Below, piece by piece: positions 34,463 to 43,621 of a stretch of 52,706 bases of DNA. The stretch's first letter is position 1. Each line of letters opens with the position of its first letter. Position numbers and translations under genes: made by a program. Below the pieces are notes generated by a model that saw only the letters and a list, made by a program, of their open reading frames with translations, did no database searches and had not been told where the DNA came from. Source of the stretch: an uncultured Anaerolineaceae bacterium (GTDB lineage Bacteria; Chloroflexota; Anaerolineae; Anaerolineales; Anaerolineaceae); contig CALIHP010000076.1 in NCBI GenBank assembly GCA_938020565.1, positions 1 through 52,706 on the forward strand. The letters are read 5' to 3'.

Positions 34463-35755
34463 ATGACGATTTCCAAAAATATCTTTACCGAGCTGAAATC
34501 CCGCGGCATGGTCCACGATGTCATCGAAGGTTTACCGGAAATCCTCGCCGGGCAATCCGTAACGCTGTACAATGGATTCGATCCAACCGCCGACTCGCTG
34601 CATGTCGGACACATGGTGCCAATGCTCGCGCTGGCGCGTTGGCAGCGCTGCGGGCATCATGTGATCGCGCTCGCAGGAGGAGGGACCGGAATGATCGGCG
34701 ACCCCAGCGGAAAATCCGACGAACGGAACCTGCTCGGGCCGGACGAAATTCATCATAACGTCGAAATGATTCAGAAGCAATTAGCCCATTTCCTCGATTT
34801 CGACGTTAAGACCAACCCCGCGCGGATCATGAACAACGCAGATTGGCTCAACCAGTTGAACCTGATCGATTTTCTCCGCGATATCGGGAAACATTTTACC
34901 GTCAACGCCATGCTCGCGAAGGACGCGGTTAGAAGCCGGATCGATCGTGAAAACGGGATCTCGTTTACCGAATTCAGCTACAGCCTTCTCCAGTCGTATG
35001 ACTTTTATCACCTGTACAGAAACTACGGCTGCACGGTTCAGGCGGGCGGCTCGGATCAATGGGGGAATATTACCGCCGGCGTTGAGCTGATCCGCCGGAA
35101 GCTCGGACAAACCGCCTATGGAATCGTTTACCCGCTGATCAAAAAGAAAGACGGGACGAAATTCGGGAAGACCGCCGGCGGCGCCGTCTGGCTCGATCCG
35201 AAACGGACCTCACCGTACAAGTTCTATCAGTTCTGGCTCAACGCCGACGACAGCGACGTCATTGACTTTATCCGTTTCTATACGTTTTTTACACCGGAAA
35301 AAATCGCTGAGCTGGAAGATAAAACGGCGAACCGTCCCGAAGAACGCGCAGCGCAGCGGGCCCTGGCGGAAGAGATGACGTACCTGATGCACGGGCAGGA
35401 AGCGCTCGACAAGGCGCGTCAGGCGACCTCAGCTCTCTTCGGCGGCGATATCGACGGTCTTTCCGCCGACGATATTCAGGACATCTTCGCCGACGTTCCG
35501 TCAAAGACAATCCGCCCGTCCGATCTGACCGGCGCGCCGGTCGACCTCGCGGCCTTCCTGAGCGAAACGAGCGGCTTCCTGAAATCGAAGGGCGAGGCGC
35601 GCCGGGCGATCGCCGAAGGCGGAATCTACCTGAATAATCATCGCGCCGACAACGCAGCCGCGGTCGTCACCCGATCGGATTTTATTGAAGGCGCTTTCCT
35701 CGTCCTTCGCCGCGGAAAGAAAAACTACTTCCTGGTTCGCCTGAGCCAGGAATAA
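34463..35755 (+). CDS. tyrS: Tyrosyl-tRNA synthetase
   Basis: TyrS charges tRNA-Tyr with tyrosine. The 430-residue protein has the class I HIGH-type motif HVGH (47-50) in FDPTADSLHVGH, the tyrosine-binding GSDQWGNI (196-203), the KMSKS-type loop KFGKT (233-237) and a C-terminal S4 RNA-binding domain with LKSKGEARRAIAEGGIYLNN. Length is normal. The start at 34463 is chosen because it gives the standard N terminus; the reading from 34406 overlaps the GNAT gene. GAAAGG lies 13 bases upstream. No T-box leader was seen. Confidence 0.97.
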   Translation: MTISKNIFTELKSRGMVHDVIEGLPEILAGQSVTLYNGFDPTADSLHVGHMVPMLALARWQRCGHHVIALAGGGTGMIGDPSGKSDERNLLGPDEIHHNVEMIQKQLAHFLDFDVKTNPARIMNNADWLNQLNLIDFLRDIGKHFTVNAMLAKDAVRSRIDRENGISFTEFSYSLLQSYDFYHLYRNYGCTVQAGGSDQWGNITAGVELIRRKLGQTAYGIVYPLIKKKDGTKFGKTAGGAVWLDPKRTSPYKFYQFWLNADDSDVIDFIRFYTFFTPEKIAELEDKTANRPEERAAQRALAEEMTYLMHGQEALDKARQATSALFGGDIDGLSADDIQDIFADVPSKTIRPSDLTGAPVDLAAFLSETSGFLKSKGEARRAIAEGGIYLNNHRADNAAAVVTRSDFIEGAFLVLRRGKKNYFLVRLSQE

Positions 35756-35774
35756 CGCATCCAGCTCACGAAAG

Positions 35775-35854
35775 AAAAAAGCGGGAAGCTGCCGGTCGGT
35801 TTCCTCGGGCCAGAATCTGACCTGAGGAAACCGCCTCGCGCCCGCGCCCCGCTT
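35775..35854 (-). terminator. Terminator between convergent tyrS and ugd
   Basis: On the minus strand AAGCGGG (35848-35854) pairs with CCCGCTT (35779-35785), which runs into a T tract (35775-35780). Inside is a second perfect stem, GGTTTCCTC/GAGGAAACC (35798-35806 with 35824-35832). The T tract shows it serves ugd; the inner stem may also stop tyrS transcripts. Confidence 0.65.
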
Positions 35855-35875
35855 CTCGATTCCAGGATAAAGAGA

Positions 35876-37189
35876 TTAAATCGTATATTTCCCCAGCCCC
35901 ACGCCGAAATACCGGTACCCCATCGACGTCAGCAGCTCCGGGTCCCAGAGGTTTCGTCCGTCAAGTACAATTTTCTGCGCCATGAGCTTCGAGACCTTTT
36001 TAAAATCGAGTTGCTTAAATTCGTTCCATTCCGTCGCCAGGACCAGTGCGTCCGCGCCCTCGACAACCTGATACGGATTTTCACAGAGCGTCACCTCCGC
36101 AGGGACCAGCGACCGCGCCTGCTCCATTGCCTCAGGGTCATAGCTTCGAACGACGGCGCCTTTCCTGACAAGGATCCCGATAATATCCGCCGCCGGACTC
36201 TCGCGCATGTCGTCGGTATCCGCCTTAAACGCCAGTCCAAGAACGCCGATCCGCTTCCCTTTTACGTCGCCGAAGATCGTTTCCAGCTTTTCAACGACGC
36301 GCATGCGCTGGGTCTGATTGATCCGGATAACGGCCTCGAGAAGCTGCGGCTGGGTTCCGTATTCGCGCGCGATATGCGCGAGCGCTTTTACGTCCTTCGG
36401 GAAACAGCTCCCGCCCCAGCCAATCCCGGCGTTCAAAAACTTCGGCCCGATCCGGTTATCCAGCCCCATCCCCCTGGCGACGTCGATCACGTCCGCGCCA
36501 ACCTTTTCACAGATATTCGCGATCTCGTTAATAAACGATATTTTCGTCGCTAAAAAAGCGTTCGACGCATACTTGATCATCTCAGCCGTCCGGATATCGG
36601 TCTTCACGATCGGACAGCGCAGCGGCGCGTACAGCTCTTCAATCACGTCGACCGCGCGCGGATTCTTCGACCCCAGAACGACACGGTCCGGACGCATGAA
36701 ATCGCCGATCGCCGATCCCTCGCGTAAGAACTCGGGGTTCGAAACCACGCTGAAATCGAATGTCTTTCCGTTCGCGTGATGCTGAAGCATGTCGTCGATC
36801 CAATCGCCCGTTCCGACTGGAACCGTCGATTTATCAACGATAATAAACGGGCCCTCGACGACCTCCGCGATCTGCTGTACCGCGGATTCGACGTACGATA
36901 AATCCGCTTCGCCGTTTTCGCCGGAAGGCGTCCCGACCGCAATAAAAATTATCTCGACGTCCTTCAGCGCCTCGGCGTAATCCGTCGAAAACGTCAGCCG
37001 ACCGGCGCGATAAGACCGTTCGACGATCTGGTCAAGCCCGGGCTCATAAATCGGCATCACCCCGGCCCGCAGGTCGGAGATCCGCTTTTCATTGATATCC
37101 AGACACGTTACGAAATTTCCCAGATCCGCGAAACACGCGCCGGTAACCAGCCCCACATAACCAGTTCCAATAACAGTAATTTTCTTCAT
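35876..37189 (-). CDS. ugd: UDP-glucose 6-dehydrogenase
   Basis: This enzyme oxidises UDP-glucose to UDP-glucuronate with two NAD+, feeding surface polysaccharide synthesis. The 437-residue protein has the NAD-binding start KKITVIGTGYVGLVTGACFA, the VDKSTVPVGTGD and SNPEFLREGSAIGDF segments, and the catalytic Cys in GIGWGGSCFPKDVKAL (about residue 260). The C-terminal UDP-binding domain has LGLAFKADTDDMRESPA. Related UDP-sugar acid dehydrogenases exist, but the motifs fit Ugd best. It starts 24 bases after the coiled-coil gene, so both may share a transcript. Confidence 0.94.
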   Translation of the reverse strand: MKKITVIGTGYVGLVTGACFADLGNFVTCLDINEKRISDLRAGVMPIYEPGLDQIVERSYRAGRLTFSTDYAEALKDVEIIFIAVGTPSGENGEADLSYVESAVQQIAEVVEGPFIIVDKSTVPVGTGDWIDDMLQHHANGKTFDFSVVSNPEFLREGSAIGDFMRPDRVVLGSKNPRAVDVIEELYAPLRCPIVKTDIRTAEMIKYASNAFLATKISFINEIANICEKVGADVIDVARGMGLDNRIGPKFLNAGIGWGGSCFPKDVKALAHIAREYGTQPQLLEAVIRINQTQRMRVVEKLETIFGDVKGKRIGVLGLAFKADTDDMRESPAADIIGILVRKGAVVRSYDPEAMEQARSLVPAEVTLCENPYQVVEGADALVLATEWNEFKQLDFKKVSKLMAQKIVLDGRNLWDPELLTSMGYRYFGVGLGKYTI

Positions 37190-37213
37190 GAATGAATCAA
37201 TTCCTTTATGCCG

Positions 37214-38419
37214 TTAGTCGGTTCTGCCCATTTTTTCAAGCCAACCGCGTACCATCGTATACAGCTCCTGCATCTGGGAAACGTATAACTCGTCCCGCAG
37301 GTTGACGTCGTCCATCTGCGTCGCGTAATTATCCTCAATCAGCTGTATCCGGGTCTGAAGCACGTCGGCCGTCCGCTTCTGATCGTTGAGGATTTCCTCC
37401 TGTCCAAGCTGATAAGACTGCCAGCGCTTCTGATTATCTTCCTTAAACGTTGACCATTCCTGCCGCAGCTTCTCTTCCATCAGTCGTTCCATCTCAACCA
37501 GCTCGTTCGTCCGTCGGTCGAAACGATTCGTCACCTCGTCCAGCGTATCCTGCGAACGCTTGACCGATCGCTGCGTATTTTCGATCGATTGCATCTGCGT
37601 TTCGAGGCCCGCCGCCTTAACGACAATTTCGTCGAACGCTTTCTTCCATTCCTGCCACGTTTTTTCGAATTCAAGCAGCGTCAGCGACTGTTTCTCCTGG
37701 AACGAAATCGACGATTGCTTCCGCTCGCTTTCCGACGAGAGGAGCTCGTTCATGCGCTGTTCAACCTTGCGCAGATTATCGTTCACCAGGTCCACCCGCC
37801 CGCGCATCTCGTCGATCCGCTTGCGGTACGCCCCCATTTCGGTATGCACGTCGGTAACGCGCTTCGCGTCCTGCTTCCGGTTTTCTTCGATCGTCTTCTG
37901 AAATCGGTTGTACTCTTCCTTATCCAGCGCGGCCGATTCGATCCGCGAATTGACCTCTTCGATCATGCGGTTCAGGCGGAAATATTCCTCGTTCCGCGTC
38001 AGCAGCGTCTTGCGGATTTCCTGAAGCGGTTCGATCGACTTCCGCAGCTCGCTGAGCGTCCGATTCGCTGAATCCAGCCCGTTCCGGCGCGCATTATCGA
38101 TCTCTTTTTCACGTTCCGTATGCGTCTTATCTCGCTCTTCGATCTGTCGGAATGCGTCGATCCGCAGCTGGGAAATCTGATGATCCAGCAGGTCGATCCG
38201 ATTCTGAATACTCGAAAACCTGGCGACCTCTTCCTGAAGATCCTTGATCTCGCCCTGTAAAAGAGAATGATTCGTATTCAGGTCGGTTATCCGGCTTTCC
38301 AGCGCCGTAATCCGACTCTTATCTTTTCGGCGCTCGTTATCGAGCCATTCAAGCCGCTTGATGATCTGCTCCATGTCGACGAAGCCGTCATCAACCGTTC
38401 GGTTCCAGGATTGTGCCAT
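37214..38419 (-). CDS. Long coiled-coil protein of unknown function
   Basis: The 401-residue protein is almost wholly charged, heptad-patterned helix, for example LEWLDNERRKDKSRITALES and IQNRIDLLDHQISQLRIDAF. It is rich in Glu, Arg, Gln and Asp, with no signal peptide, membrane helix or catalytic motif. Such proteins often serve as cytoplasmic scaffolds or segregation and division factors, but no family is recognised. It is followed by ugd, which could hint at an envelope-related role. GGGAG lies 12 bases before the ATG. Confidence 0.75.
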   Translation of the reverse strand: MAQSWNRTVDDGFVDMEQIIKRLEWLDNERRKDKSRITALESRITDLNTNHSLLQGEIKDLQEEVARFSSIQNRIDLLDHQISQLRIDAFRQIEERDKTHTEREKEIDNARRNGLDSANRTLSELRKSIEPLQEIRKTLLTRNEEYFRLNRMIEEVNSRIESAALDKEEYNRFQKTIEENRKQDAKRVTDVHTEMGAYRKRIDEMRGRVDLVNDNLRKVEQRMNELLSSESERKQSSISFQEKQSLTLLEFEKTWQEWKKAFDEIVVKAAGLETQMQSIENTQRSVKRSQDTLDEVTNRFDRRTNELVEMERLMEEKLRQEWSTFKEDNQKRWQSYQLGQEEILNDQKRTADVLQTRIQLIEDNYATQMDDVNLRDELYVSQMQELYTMVRGWLEKMGRTD

Positions 38420-38450
38420 AAAAGTCAGTTACTCCCAAAAATATAAAGCA

Positions 38451-38456
38451 ATTATA
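38451..38456 (-). promoter_or_regulatory. Possible -10 box for the coiled-coil gene
   Basis: A perfect TATAAT on the minus strand lies 32 bases before the coiled-coil ATG, in the 77-base gap after the complex I-like genes. The -35 region is not recognisable. Confidence 0.35.
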
Positions 38457-38496
38457 CCGTTATATCCGAAGATTCAGCGACGACTTTTCCAAATTC

Positions 38497-39960
38497 TCAG
38501 CCGCCGACGATCAAAGAGAAATGGTTCCGGATCCCGACGAGAAACGCGTTCAGCAGCTCCGGATAAAGCAGGATCGAAATCAGGAAAGCTCCGCCCCCGT
38601 AAAGCGCGAATTTCAATCCGCGGCTCTCCTCGTCAGGCGGCTTCTCGTCGGCCGATTCGCGTTCGTCCGCTCCATCCCCTTGCGTTCCGTCTCCGTTCGC
38701 CGCCGGAATGGACCGGCGCAGCCTGGACATGAGCCCATACGCATAACGACATCCGCCAATCGTCAACAGCAAGCTGCCGACCGACGCAAGCCCCCCGATC
38801 GTTTCCGATTCCGAAAATGAAAGCGACAAAAACGAAACCTTGAGCGGGAAGGAGGCCAGAAACGGGAACCCGGTTATCGAAAAATAAGCAAGGATCATCA
38901 TGAAAACCGTCGCCGGGCGATTCGGCCCCGCGCCCACCCCCGCTTCCCGCGCGCGCTCGCCGCTCAGGTAGGATTTATTCGCCATCGCCCAGAATATCCC
39001 CGACAGGACGCGGATAAACAGCAGCGAAAAAAAGATGGTCAGCGATTCTGACGTCCTGAATCCCAGCAGCATCAGCGCCACCCCGTTCTCAGCGAGATAA
39101 ACCGCCGACTGGACGCGCTGAAAAGAACGCTCCGTCAGCGTTTCAATCCCGCCAAGAATCATCATGATCATCCCAAGATTCTTCAATCCGATCAGGAACG
39201 TCGCGTTCATCCGCACCCAGATAAACGAATTCATAAAATTGAGCAGGATATACAGTGAAGCGAACTGGAGCAGCGTTACCAAAAAGCCGCTGATAAACGG
39301 ACAGCTTTCCTCCAGAACCATCCCTATCCAGGAATGCGTCGGGAAAAAGCCGAGCCAAAAGGCCAGCCCCAGAAAAAGGATCAGCGTGACCCGCAGCATC
39401 AGCCCCTGATTCGTGGGATTGATATCCACGAGCGTCGCCAGCCACGCGCCAAGCGAAAGCAGGATCATGCCCATCAGCTGCCAGAAGACCAGCCGCAGCA
39501 ATCCGTCGCCCGTGCCGCGCCGCTCGTTCCAGAGAAGCGGGAACATCATCAGCGTCGCCAGAAAGACCATCATCGCCCCAAAGATAAACGGCTTGACCGC
39601 GATAACCGTCACGACCATCGCCGTCGTCGTCAATGCCGCCGGAACGAAAAACCGGCTCGACGGGATCGCGAGCGAAAGCAGAATGCCGATCGCCGCGACT
39701 GCGTAGAAAAATGAAAGGATGGGCTGCTGCGACCGTTCGAGCGCCAGCGTTCTTCCGAAAAGATCGACGCTCGACGTGTAGATCAGCGAATTTTCCCCGT
39801 ATATAATCATGCTGTTGATCGGGACCGACGCCGAAACGCCGATTAAAAAAAAGCAAATCAGCAAGCTCAGCACGGCAATCAGCTTTCGCTTTTCTGCGAA
39901 AAAAAACTCCAGCGCACCGAAAATAAACGGGATGTAAATAAAAAGCGTCGGCGCGTTCAT
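38497..39960 (-). CDS. Divergent NuoM/NuoN-like (antiporter-type) membrane protein
   Basis: The 487-residue protein has about 13-14 membrane helices and weak similarity to antiporter-like complex I subunits: the FFPTHSW segment near residue 205 matches the LPLHxWLPD region. Key charged residues of proton-pumping members look absent: the TM7 Lys position is Trp, the TM8 Lys position is Gln (LVTLLQFASL) and the TM5 Glu position is Ala. A charged, probably cytoplasmic insert (about 420-455) precedes the last helix. No NADH- or ferredoxin-oxidising subunit is nearby. It overlaps its upstream neighbour by four bases. Confidence 0.6.
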   Translation of the reverse strand: MNAPTLFIYIPFIFGALEFFFAEKRKLIAVLSLLICFFLIGVSASVPINSMIIYGENSLIYTSSVDLFGRTLALERSQQPILSFFYAVAAIGILLSLAIPSSRFFVPAALTTTAMVVTVIAVKPFIFGAMMVFLATLMMFPLLWNERRGTGDGLLRLVFWQLMGMILLSLGAWLATLVDINPTNQGLMLRVTLILFLGLAFWLGFFPTHSWIGMVLEESCPFISGFLVTLLQFASLYILLNFMNSFIWVRMNATFLIGLKNLGMIMMILGGIETLTERSFQRVQSAVYLAENGVALMLLGFRTSESLTIFFSLLFIRVLSGIFWAMANKSYLSGERAREAGVGAGPNRPATVFMMILAYFSITGFPFLASFPLKVSFLSLSFSESETIGGLASVGSLLLTIGGCRYAYGLMSRLRRSIPAANGDGTQGDGADERESADEKPPDEESRGLKFALYGGGAFLISILLYPELLNAFLVGIRNHFSLIVGG

Positions 39961-40601
39961 TCGCCTCCAATCGATTCGCGCCCGTCCGCTTCGTCCGACG
40001 AATCCCTTTCGCCCTCACCCTCCGCGTTCGTCAGGCAATATGATCCCAACAGCGCCAACGCCAGCTCGAAAAAGAGAAGAAAGCCGAAAACAGCCGTCGA
40101 TTTCTCCAGCGACACATACATCATCAAAAATCCCTGTGTCAGGAAAAGGAGCCCGAAAAAGCGATCGATCAGCCGCGTCCCCAGCCCGAACGTCAGCAGC
40201 CCGAACACAAAAATCAGCATCGAGCTCAAGAGCGTCTCCGTAACGATCGGGAGCCAGTTCGCAAATCGCGGAAGATAAACCCAGGCCGCTATGGCGAATA
40301 TCAGCCCGATCAACGCCCGCATCAGCAGCACGCTCCGCGACATCCGGGCCGGGAAGCGGAACGGACGCGAGAAATTCGGCGCGCCGAGAATAACCGCGCT
40401 GATCGTTCCGGTCAGGACCGTAGCGAAAACCAGCTGTGTCGAGAACGAGCGCCGAAAAACCAGACCAACACCCCCAAAAACGATCATATAAGCGATCAGG
40501 CGCGGCTGAACCTCCTTTTCCGAATTCAGCAGGAAGACGGCGAATGAGCCGATCAACGTCAGCGCCACGCCTGCCCAGGCTGTCCAATCGAACGCCATCA
40601 T
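39957..40601 (-). CDS. Membrane protein, possibly HyfE/NuoK-like
   Basis: A 214-residue protein with about six or seven helices and a short acidic tail (EGEGERDSSDEADGRESIGG). The length and the segment FGLLFLTQGFLMMYVSLEKS followed by FELALALLGSYCLT resemble the NuoK-like part of hydrogenase-4 component E, but the match is weak. Its position between two antiporter-like proteins supports the idea of a hyf-like membrane arm. It overlaps both neighbours by four bases, so equal expression is likely. Confidence 0.5.
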   Translation of the reverse strand: MMAFDWTAWAGVALTLIGSFAVFLLNSEKEVQPRLIAYMIVFGGVGLVFRRSFSTQLVFATVLTGTISAVILGAPNFSRPFRFPARMSRSVLLMRALIGLIFAIAAWVYLPRFANWLPIVTETLLSSMLIFVFGLLTFGLGTRLIDRFFGLLFLTQGFLMMYVSLEKSTAVFGFLLFFELALALLGSYCLTNAEGEGERDSSDEADGRESIGGE

Positions 40602-42199
40602 ACCGCCCTCCCCGCCCCTCCAACCAGGATCACGATCAGCAGCAGAATCTCCCAGAGCATCCCGCCCTCCGATTCCAGCGCAGAAACGATCAGCCCGTTC
40701 ATTCCGGTCAGAACCCGGTAAGCCGGACGAATCAGCGCGCCAAAACCGGAAAAATCAATCAGTCGAATCAGCAGAACCGTCGTCCGTCCCGCGATCTCAC
40801 GGGCCCAGAGATTCAAATCATGGTAGGCTTCAGACGTTCGGTAGCGATAATAGAGCGCGCCGAAAAGGAAGATTGTCCCGCCCGTCCAAATCATCAGCCG
40901 AAAATCGCCGGCCCGCGCCGCGTAACCCCATCCGGTATAAGCGGCGAAAACGCCGGATGCGAAAAGGATCACGTAGGTAAACGGGAAGCCGGTCCGCGTC
41001 CACCGGTCGGTCACTCCCGGATCATACGCGCGCGGACGCAGGATCGACAACACGTACCCGATCATAGCGACTGCCTGCGTCAGGACAAGACCCGCGGTAA
41101 AGAACGGCCCTCCCGTTTCCATCAGATATGGCCAGCCGGCCGCCGCCGGCGTATACGGCAGTCCGCTGAACAGCAGCAAAAATAGAACCAACAGAACGCG
41201 GACCACCCCATAATTCGCGAAATGATGATAAATCGCGATCGCCGCAATCGGATAAACGACGCTGGGGATCAGCGCCGCAGTCGGGCTCCCGCTAAGCGCC
41301 CCCGCGAACGGATACACAGCGCAGATCAGCAGGAAAAAGTTCCGCCCGACCTCCGACCGGTTGGCCAGGAGCCACCCGACGCAGCCCGCTATTCCCGCCA
41401 GAACCGTAAAAAAGCGCAGCCAGGACGAAACCGCCGGCGGGAATCCGGCCGTCTCGACGCGGAGATAAACCGGAACGACGATGAGAATCCCGATAACCCG
41501 TCCGAGCGTCTCTGCCTTCGGCGGCATCCCCGCAATCGAAAGCCCGCTTTGATGCGGCGGAAGAACGCCGCTGCGGATTCCGGCGGCGAGAACCGCGAGG
41601 AGAGCCGGTATATACGCCGCCCCGCCCGCCGCCGTCGCCAGCCAGATCATCCGCGTCGTGATCGCGAAGCTGACCGTCAAAAGGAAAACCGCGAAAAATC
41701 GCAGCCCGTACAACGCCAGCCGCGCTTCCCGATCTTTCCGCTCGCCGTCCGTGCGGAACTGCCGCGACCCTGTAATCAGGTCATACAGCGTCCAGCAAAA
41801 AATAAAATTCCAGATACTTTTCGACGCCGCGCTCAGGAACGCAACCCCAACGATCGCGATCAGCAACAGGAACTGCCCGATTCCCCGATCGACGCTGAAC
41901 TCGGAAACCAGCGTCACCATCGTCATGAAATAGATCGACGACAGCGTCATAAACAACGCCGCAACCGAGCGGTCAAAAACGAAAACGAGCGGATAGGACC
42001 CGACCGTAACCGTCGGAAGCAGCGTTATTTCCTGATCCGGGATCCATGCGGAATAGATCGACCAGCCCCAAACGGCCCCGGCCGAAACCGTCGCAATCAG
42101 CCAGGAAAGACCTACATTTTCCCGAAGCCGGTTCTGGACCGGAATAACCAACCCGGTCAACAGTAAAATTCCGCATGGAACCGCTAAAAACATCGTCAA
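40598..42199 (-). CDS. Divergent NuoL/HyfB-like membrane protein
   Basis: The 533-residue protein has about 14 membrane helices. RSGVLPPHQSGL near residue 210 aligns with the GKSAQLPLHTWL region of NuoL, placing Arg at the pump Lys. FCWTLYDLITG aligns with the TM5 segment FWELVGL, placing Thr at the conserved Glu. It thus looks like an antiporter-type subunit with altered charge relay. It begins directly after the dihydropyrimidinase stop. No NuoL lateral helix or peripheral redox subunit is seen in the window. Confidence 0.55.
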   Translation of the reverse strand: MTMFLAVPCGILLLTGLVIPVQNRLRENVGLSWLIATVSAGAVWGWSIYSAWIPDQEITLLPTVTVGSYPLVFVFDRSVAALFMTLSSIYFMTMVTLVSEFSVDRGIGQFLLLIAIVGVAFLSAASKSIWNFIFCWTLYDLITGSRQFRTDGERKDREARLALYGLRFFAVFLLTVSFAITTRMIWLATAAGGAAYIPALLAVLAAGIRSGVLPPHQSGLSIAGMPPKAETLGRVIGILIVVPVYLRVETAGFPPAVSSWLRFFTVLAGIAGCVGWLLANRSEVGRNFFLLICAVYPFAGALSGSPTAALIPSVVYPIAAIAIYHHFANYGVVRVLLVLFLLLFSGLPYTPAAAGWPYLMETGGPFFTAGLVLTQAVAMIGYVLSILRPRAYDPGVTDRWTRTGFPFTYVILFASGVFAAYTGWGYAARAGDFRLMIWTGGTIFLFGALYYRYRTSEAYHDLNLWAREIAGRTTVLLIRLIDFSGFGALIRPAYRVLTGMNGLIVSALESEGGMLWEILLLIVILVGGAGRAV

Positions 42200-43621
42200 T
42201 TAAGCGGAAGTCTTCCGCGGGATAAAGCGTCCGCCGCCTTTCCGGCCAAGCCATCGATCCCCGTCCACAATCCGTTCACCACGAAGCAGGACAATTTCCG
42301 GCGCGCCGACGATCTCCGCCCCGTCCAGATAGCTGTAATCCGTTCGCGAGCGAGACGACGCGACCGAATAACGGAACGTTTTCGCTCCGTCCCAGATCAC
42401 CAGATCCGCGTCCGATCCGGGCTGAATGACCCCCTTCTTCGGCGCCAGTCCGAAAATCTTAGCCGCGTTCGCCGACGTCACGGCGACGAACTGGTTCATC
42501 GTAATTCTCCCGGCGCGAACGCCATAATTCCAAAGCGCGATCAGCCGTTCGCCGACGCCCGGAAGTCCGTTCGGAATTTTCGTAAAATCGTCGCGTCCTA
42601 ATTCCTTTCCCGGGCGGGAAAACGGTTCGCCTTCGTAAGAAATCGTCTTCGTCCCGTCGAACATGAACGGACAATGGTCCGTCGCAACCGTTTGAATCGT
42701 CCCTTCCTGAATTCCCTTCCAAAGACCGGCGTTGTCCTTCGCCTTCCGAAGCGGCGGCGAAAAGACCCATTTCGCCCCGTCAGGCTTTTTTAATTCATCG
42801 TCGGTAAAGAGAAGATACTGCGGGCAGGTTTCGCCATGGACCGGGATACCTTTCGACTGCGCATATTTCAGGACGTCCGGTTCCTCTCCGGCGTTCATAT
42901 GCACGATATAAACCGGCGCGCCGCCCGCCAGCTCCGACATCGCGCAGACCCGGAACGTCGCTTCCGTCGCCGTCCAGTCCGGCCGCGTTTCAGCGTGATA
43001 AATCGGTTCGGTATGCCCCGCCGCCTTCGCTTCCTGGATAAGCCGCTCGATAATGTCCCCGTTTTCAGCATGCACCAGCGCCATCATCCCGTTTTCTTTC
43101 GTAACGCGCAGGGCGCGGAAAACGCCCTCGTCGACCGTTCGGAGACGGCCGTTATACGCGGTAAACAGTTTGATTGTCGGAACGCCGTATTCGAGAAGCT
43201 TCGGAATCTCCGCCAGCGTCTCTTCGTTATAGCGCGTGTAATTCTGATGCAGACTGTAATCAACCGCGACGATCGGATCGGCCTTCCGTTTAATCGTCAG
43301 CATGCTCTCCACCAGCGACGGACAATCATGGTTGGCAAAATCGATCACCGTCGTCGTCCCGCCGAACGCCGCCGCCTTCGTCCCGGTATAGTGATCGTCG
43401 CTTGAAACCGTCCCGGGCATCGGCAAATCCAAATGCACATGCGGATCGATTCCGCCAGGGAAAACGTACTTTCCCGCCGCGTCGATCACCTCGGCTTCAG
43501 GATGAAGCCGTTCAAAATCACGCCCGATCGCCTCGATAACTTCGCCGTTGATCAGGATTTCCGCGCTGTACGTCTCCGCGGCCGTTACAATCGTACCGTT
43601 CTTGATAATCTTTAAGCTCAT
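42200..43621 (-). CDS. Dihydropyrimidinase/D-hydantoinase
   Basis: The 473-residue amidohydrolase opens dihydropyrimidine or hydantoin rings. Its metal site is complete: GIDPHVHLDLP (His61, His63), the carboxylated Lys in TIKLFTAY (Lys151), VHAENGD (His near 184), a further His in YIVHMNAGE, and Asp in ATDHCPF. The start MSLKIIKNGTIVTA is typical. Length fits the hydantoinase group rather than allantoinase or dihydroorotase. It overlaps the upstream hypothetical gene as ATGA and abuts the NuoL-like gene, an unusual operon. Confidence 0.92.
   Translation of the reverse strand: MSLKIIKNGTIVTAAETYSAEILINGEVIEAIGRDFERLHPEAEVIDAAGKYVFPGGIDPHVHLDLPMPGTVSSDDHYTGTKAAAFGGTTTVIDFANHDCPSLVESMLTIKRKADPIVAVDYSLHQNYTRYNEETLAEIPKLLEYGVPTIKLFTAYNGRLRTVDEGVFRALRVTKENGMMALVHAENGDIIERLIQEAKAAGHTEPIYHAETRPDWTATEATFRVCAMSELAGGAPVYIVHMNAGEEPDVLKYAQSKGIPVHGETCPQYLLFTDDELKKPDGAKWVFSPPLRKAKDNAGLWKGIQEGTIQTVATDHCPFMFDGTKTISYEGEPFSRPGKELGRDDFTKIPNGLPGVGERLIALWNYGVRAGRITMNQFVAVTSANAAKIFGLAPKKGVIQPGSDADLVIWDGAKTFRYSVASSRSRTDYSYLDGAEIVGAPEIVLLRGERIVDGDRWLGRKGGGRFIPRKTSA

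Noticed and set aside
39143..40018. Long minus-strand frames overlapping the complex I-like genes
   Set aside because: They are Arg/Asp/Gly-rich frame shadows without hydrophobic helices or start signals.
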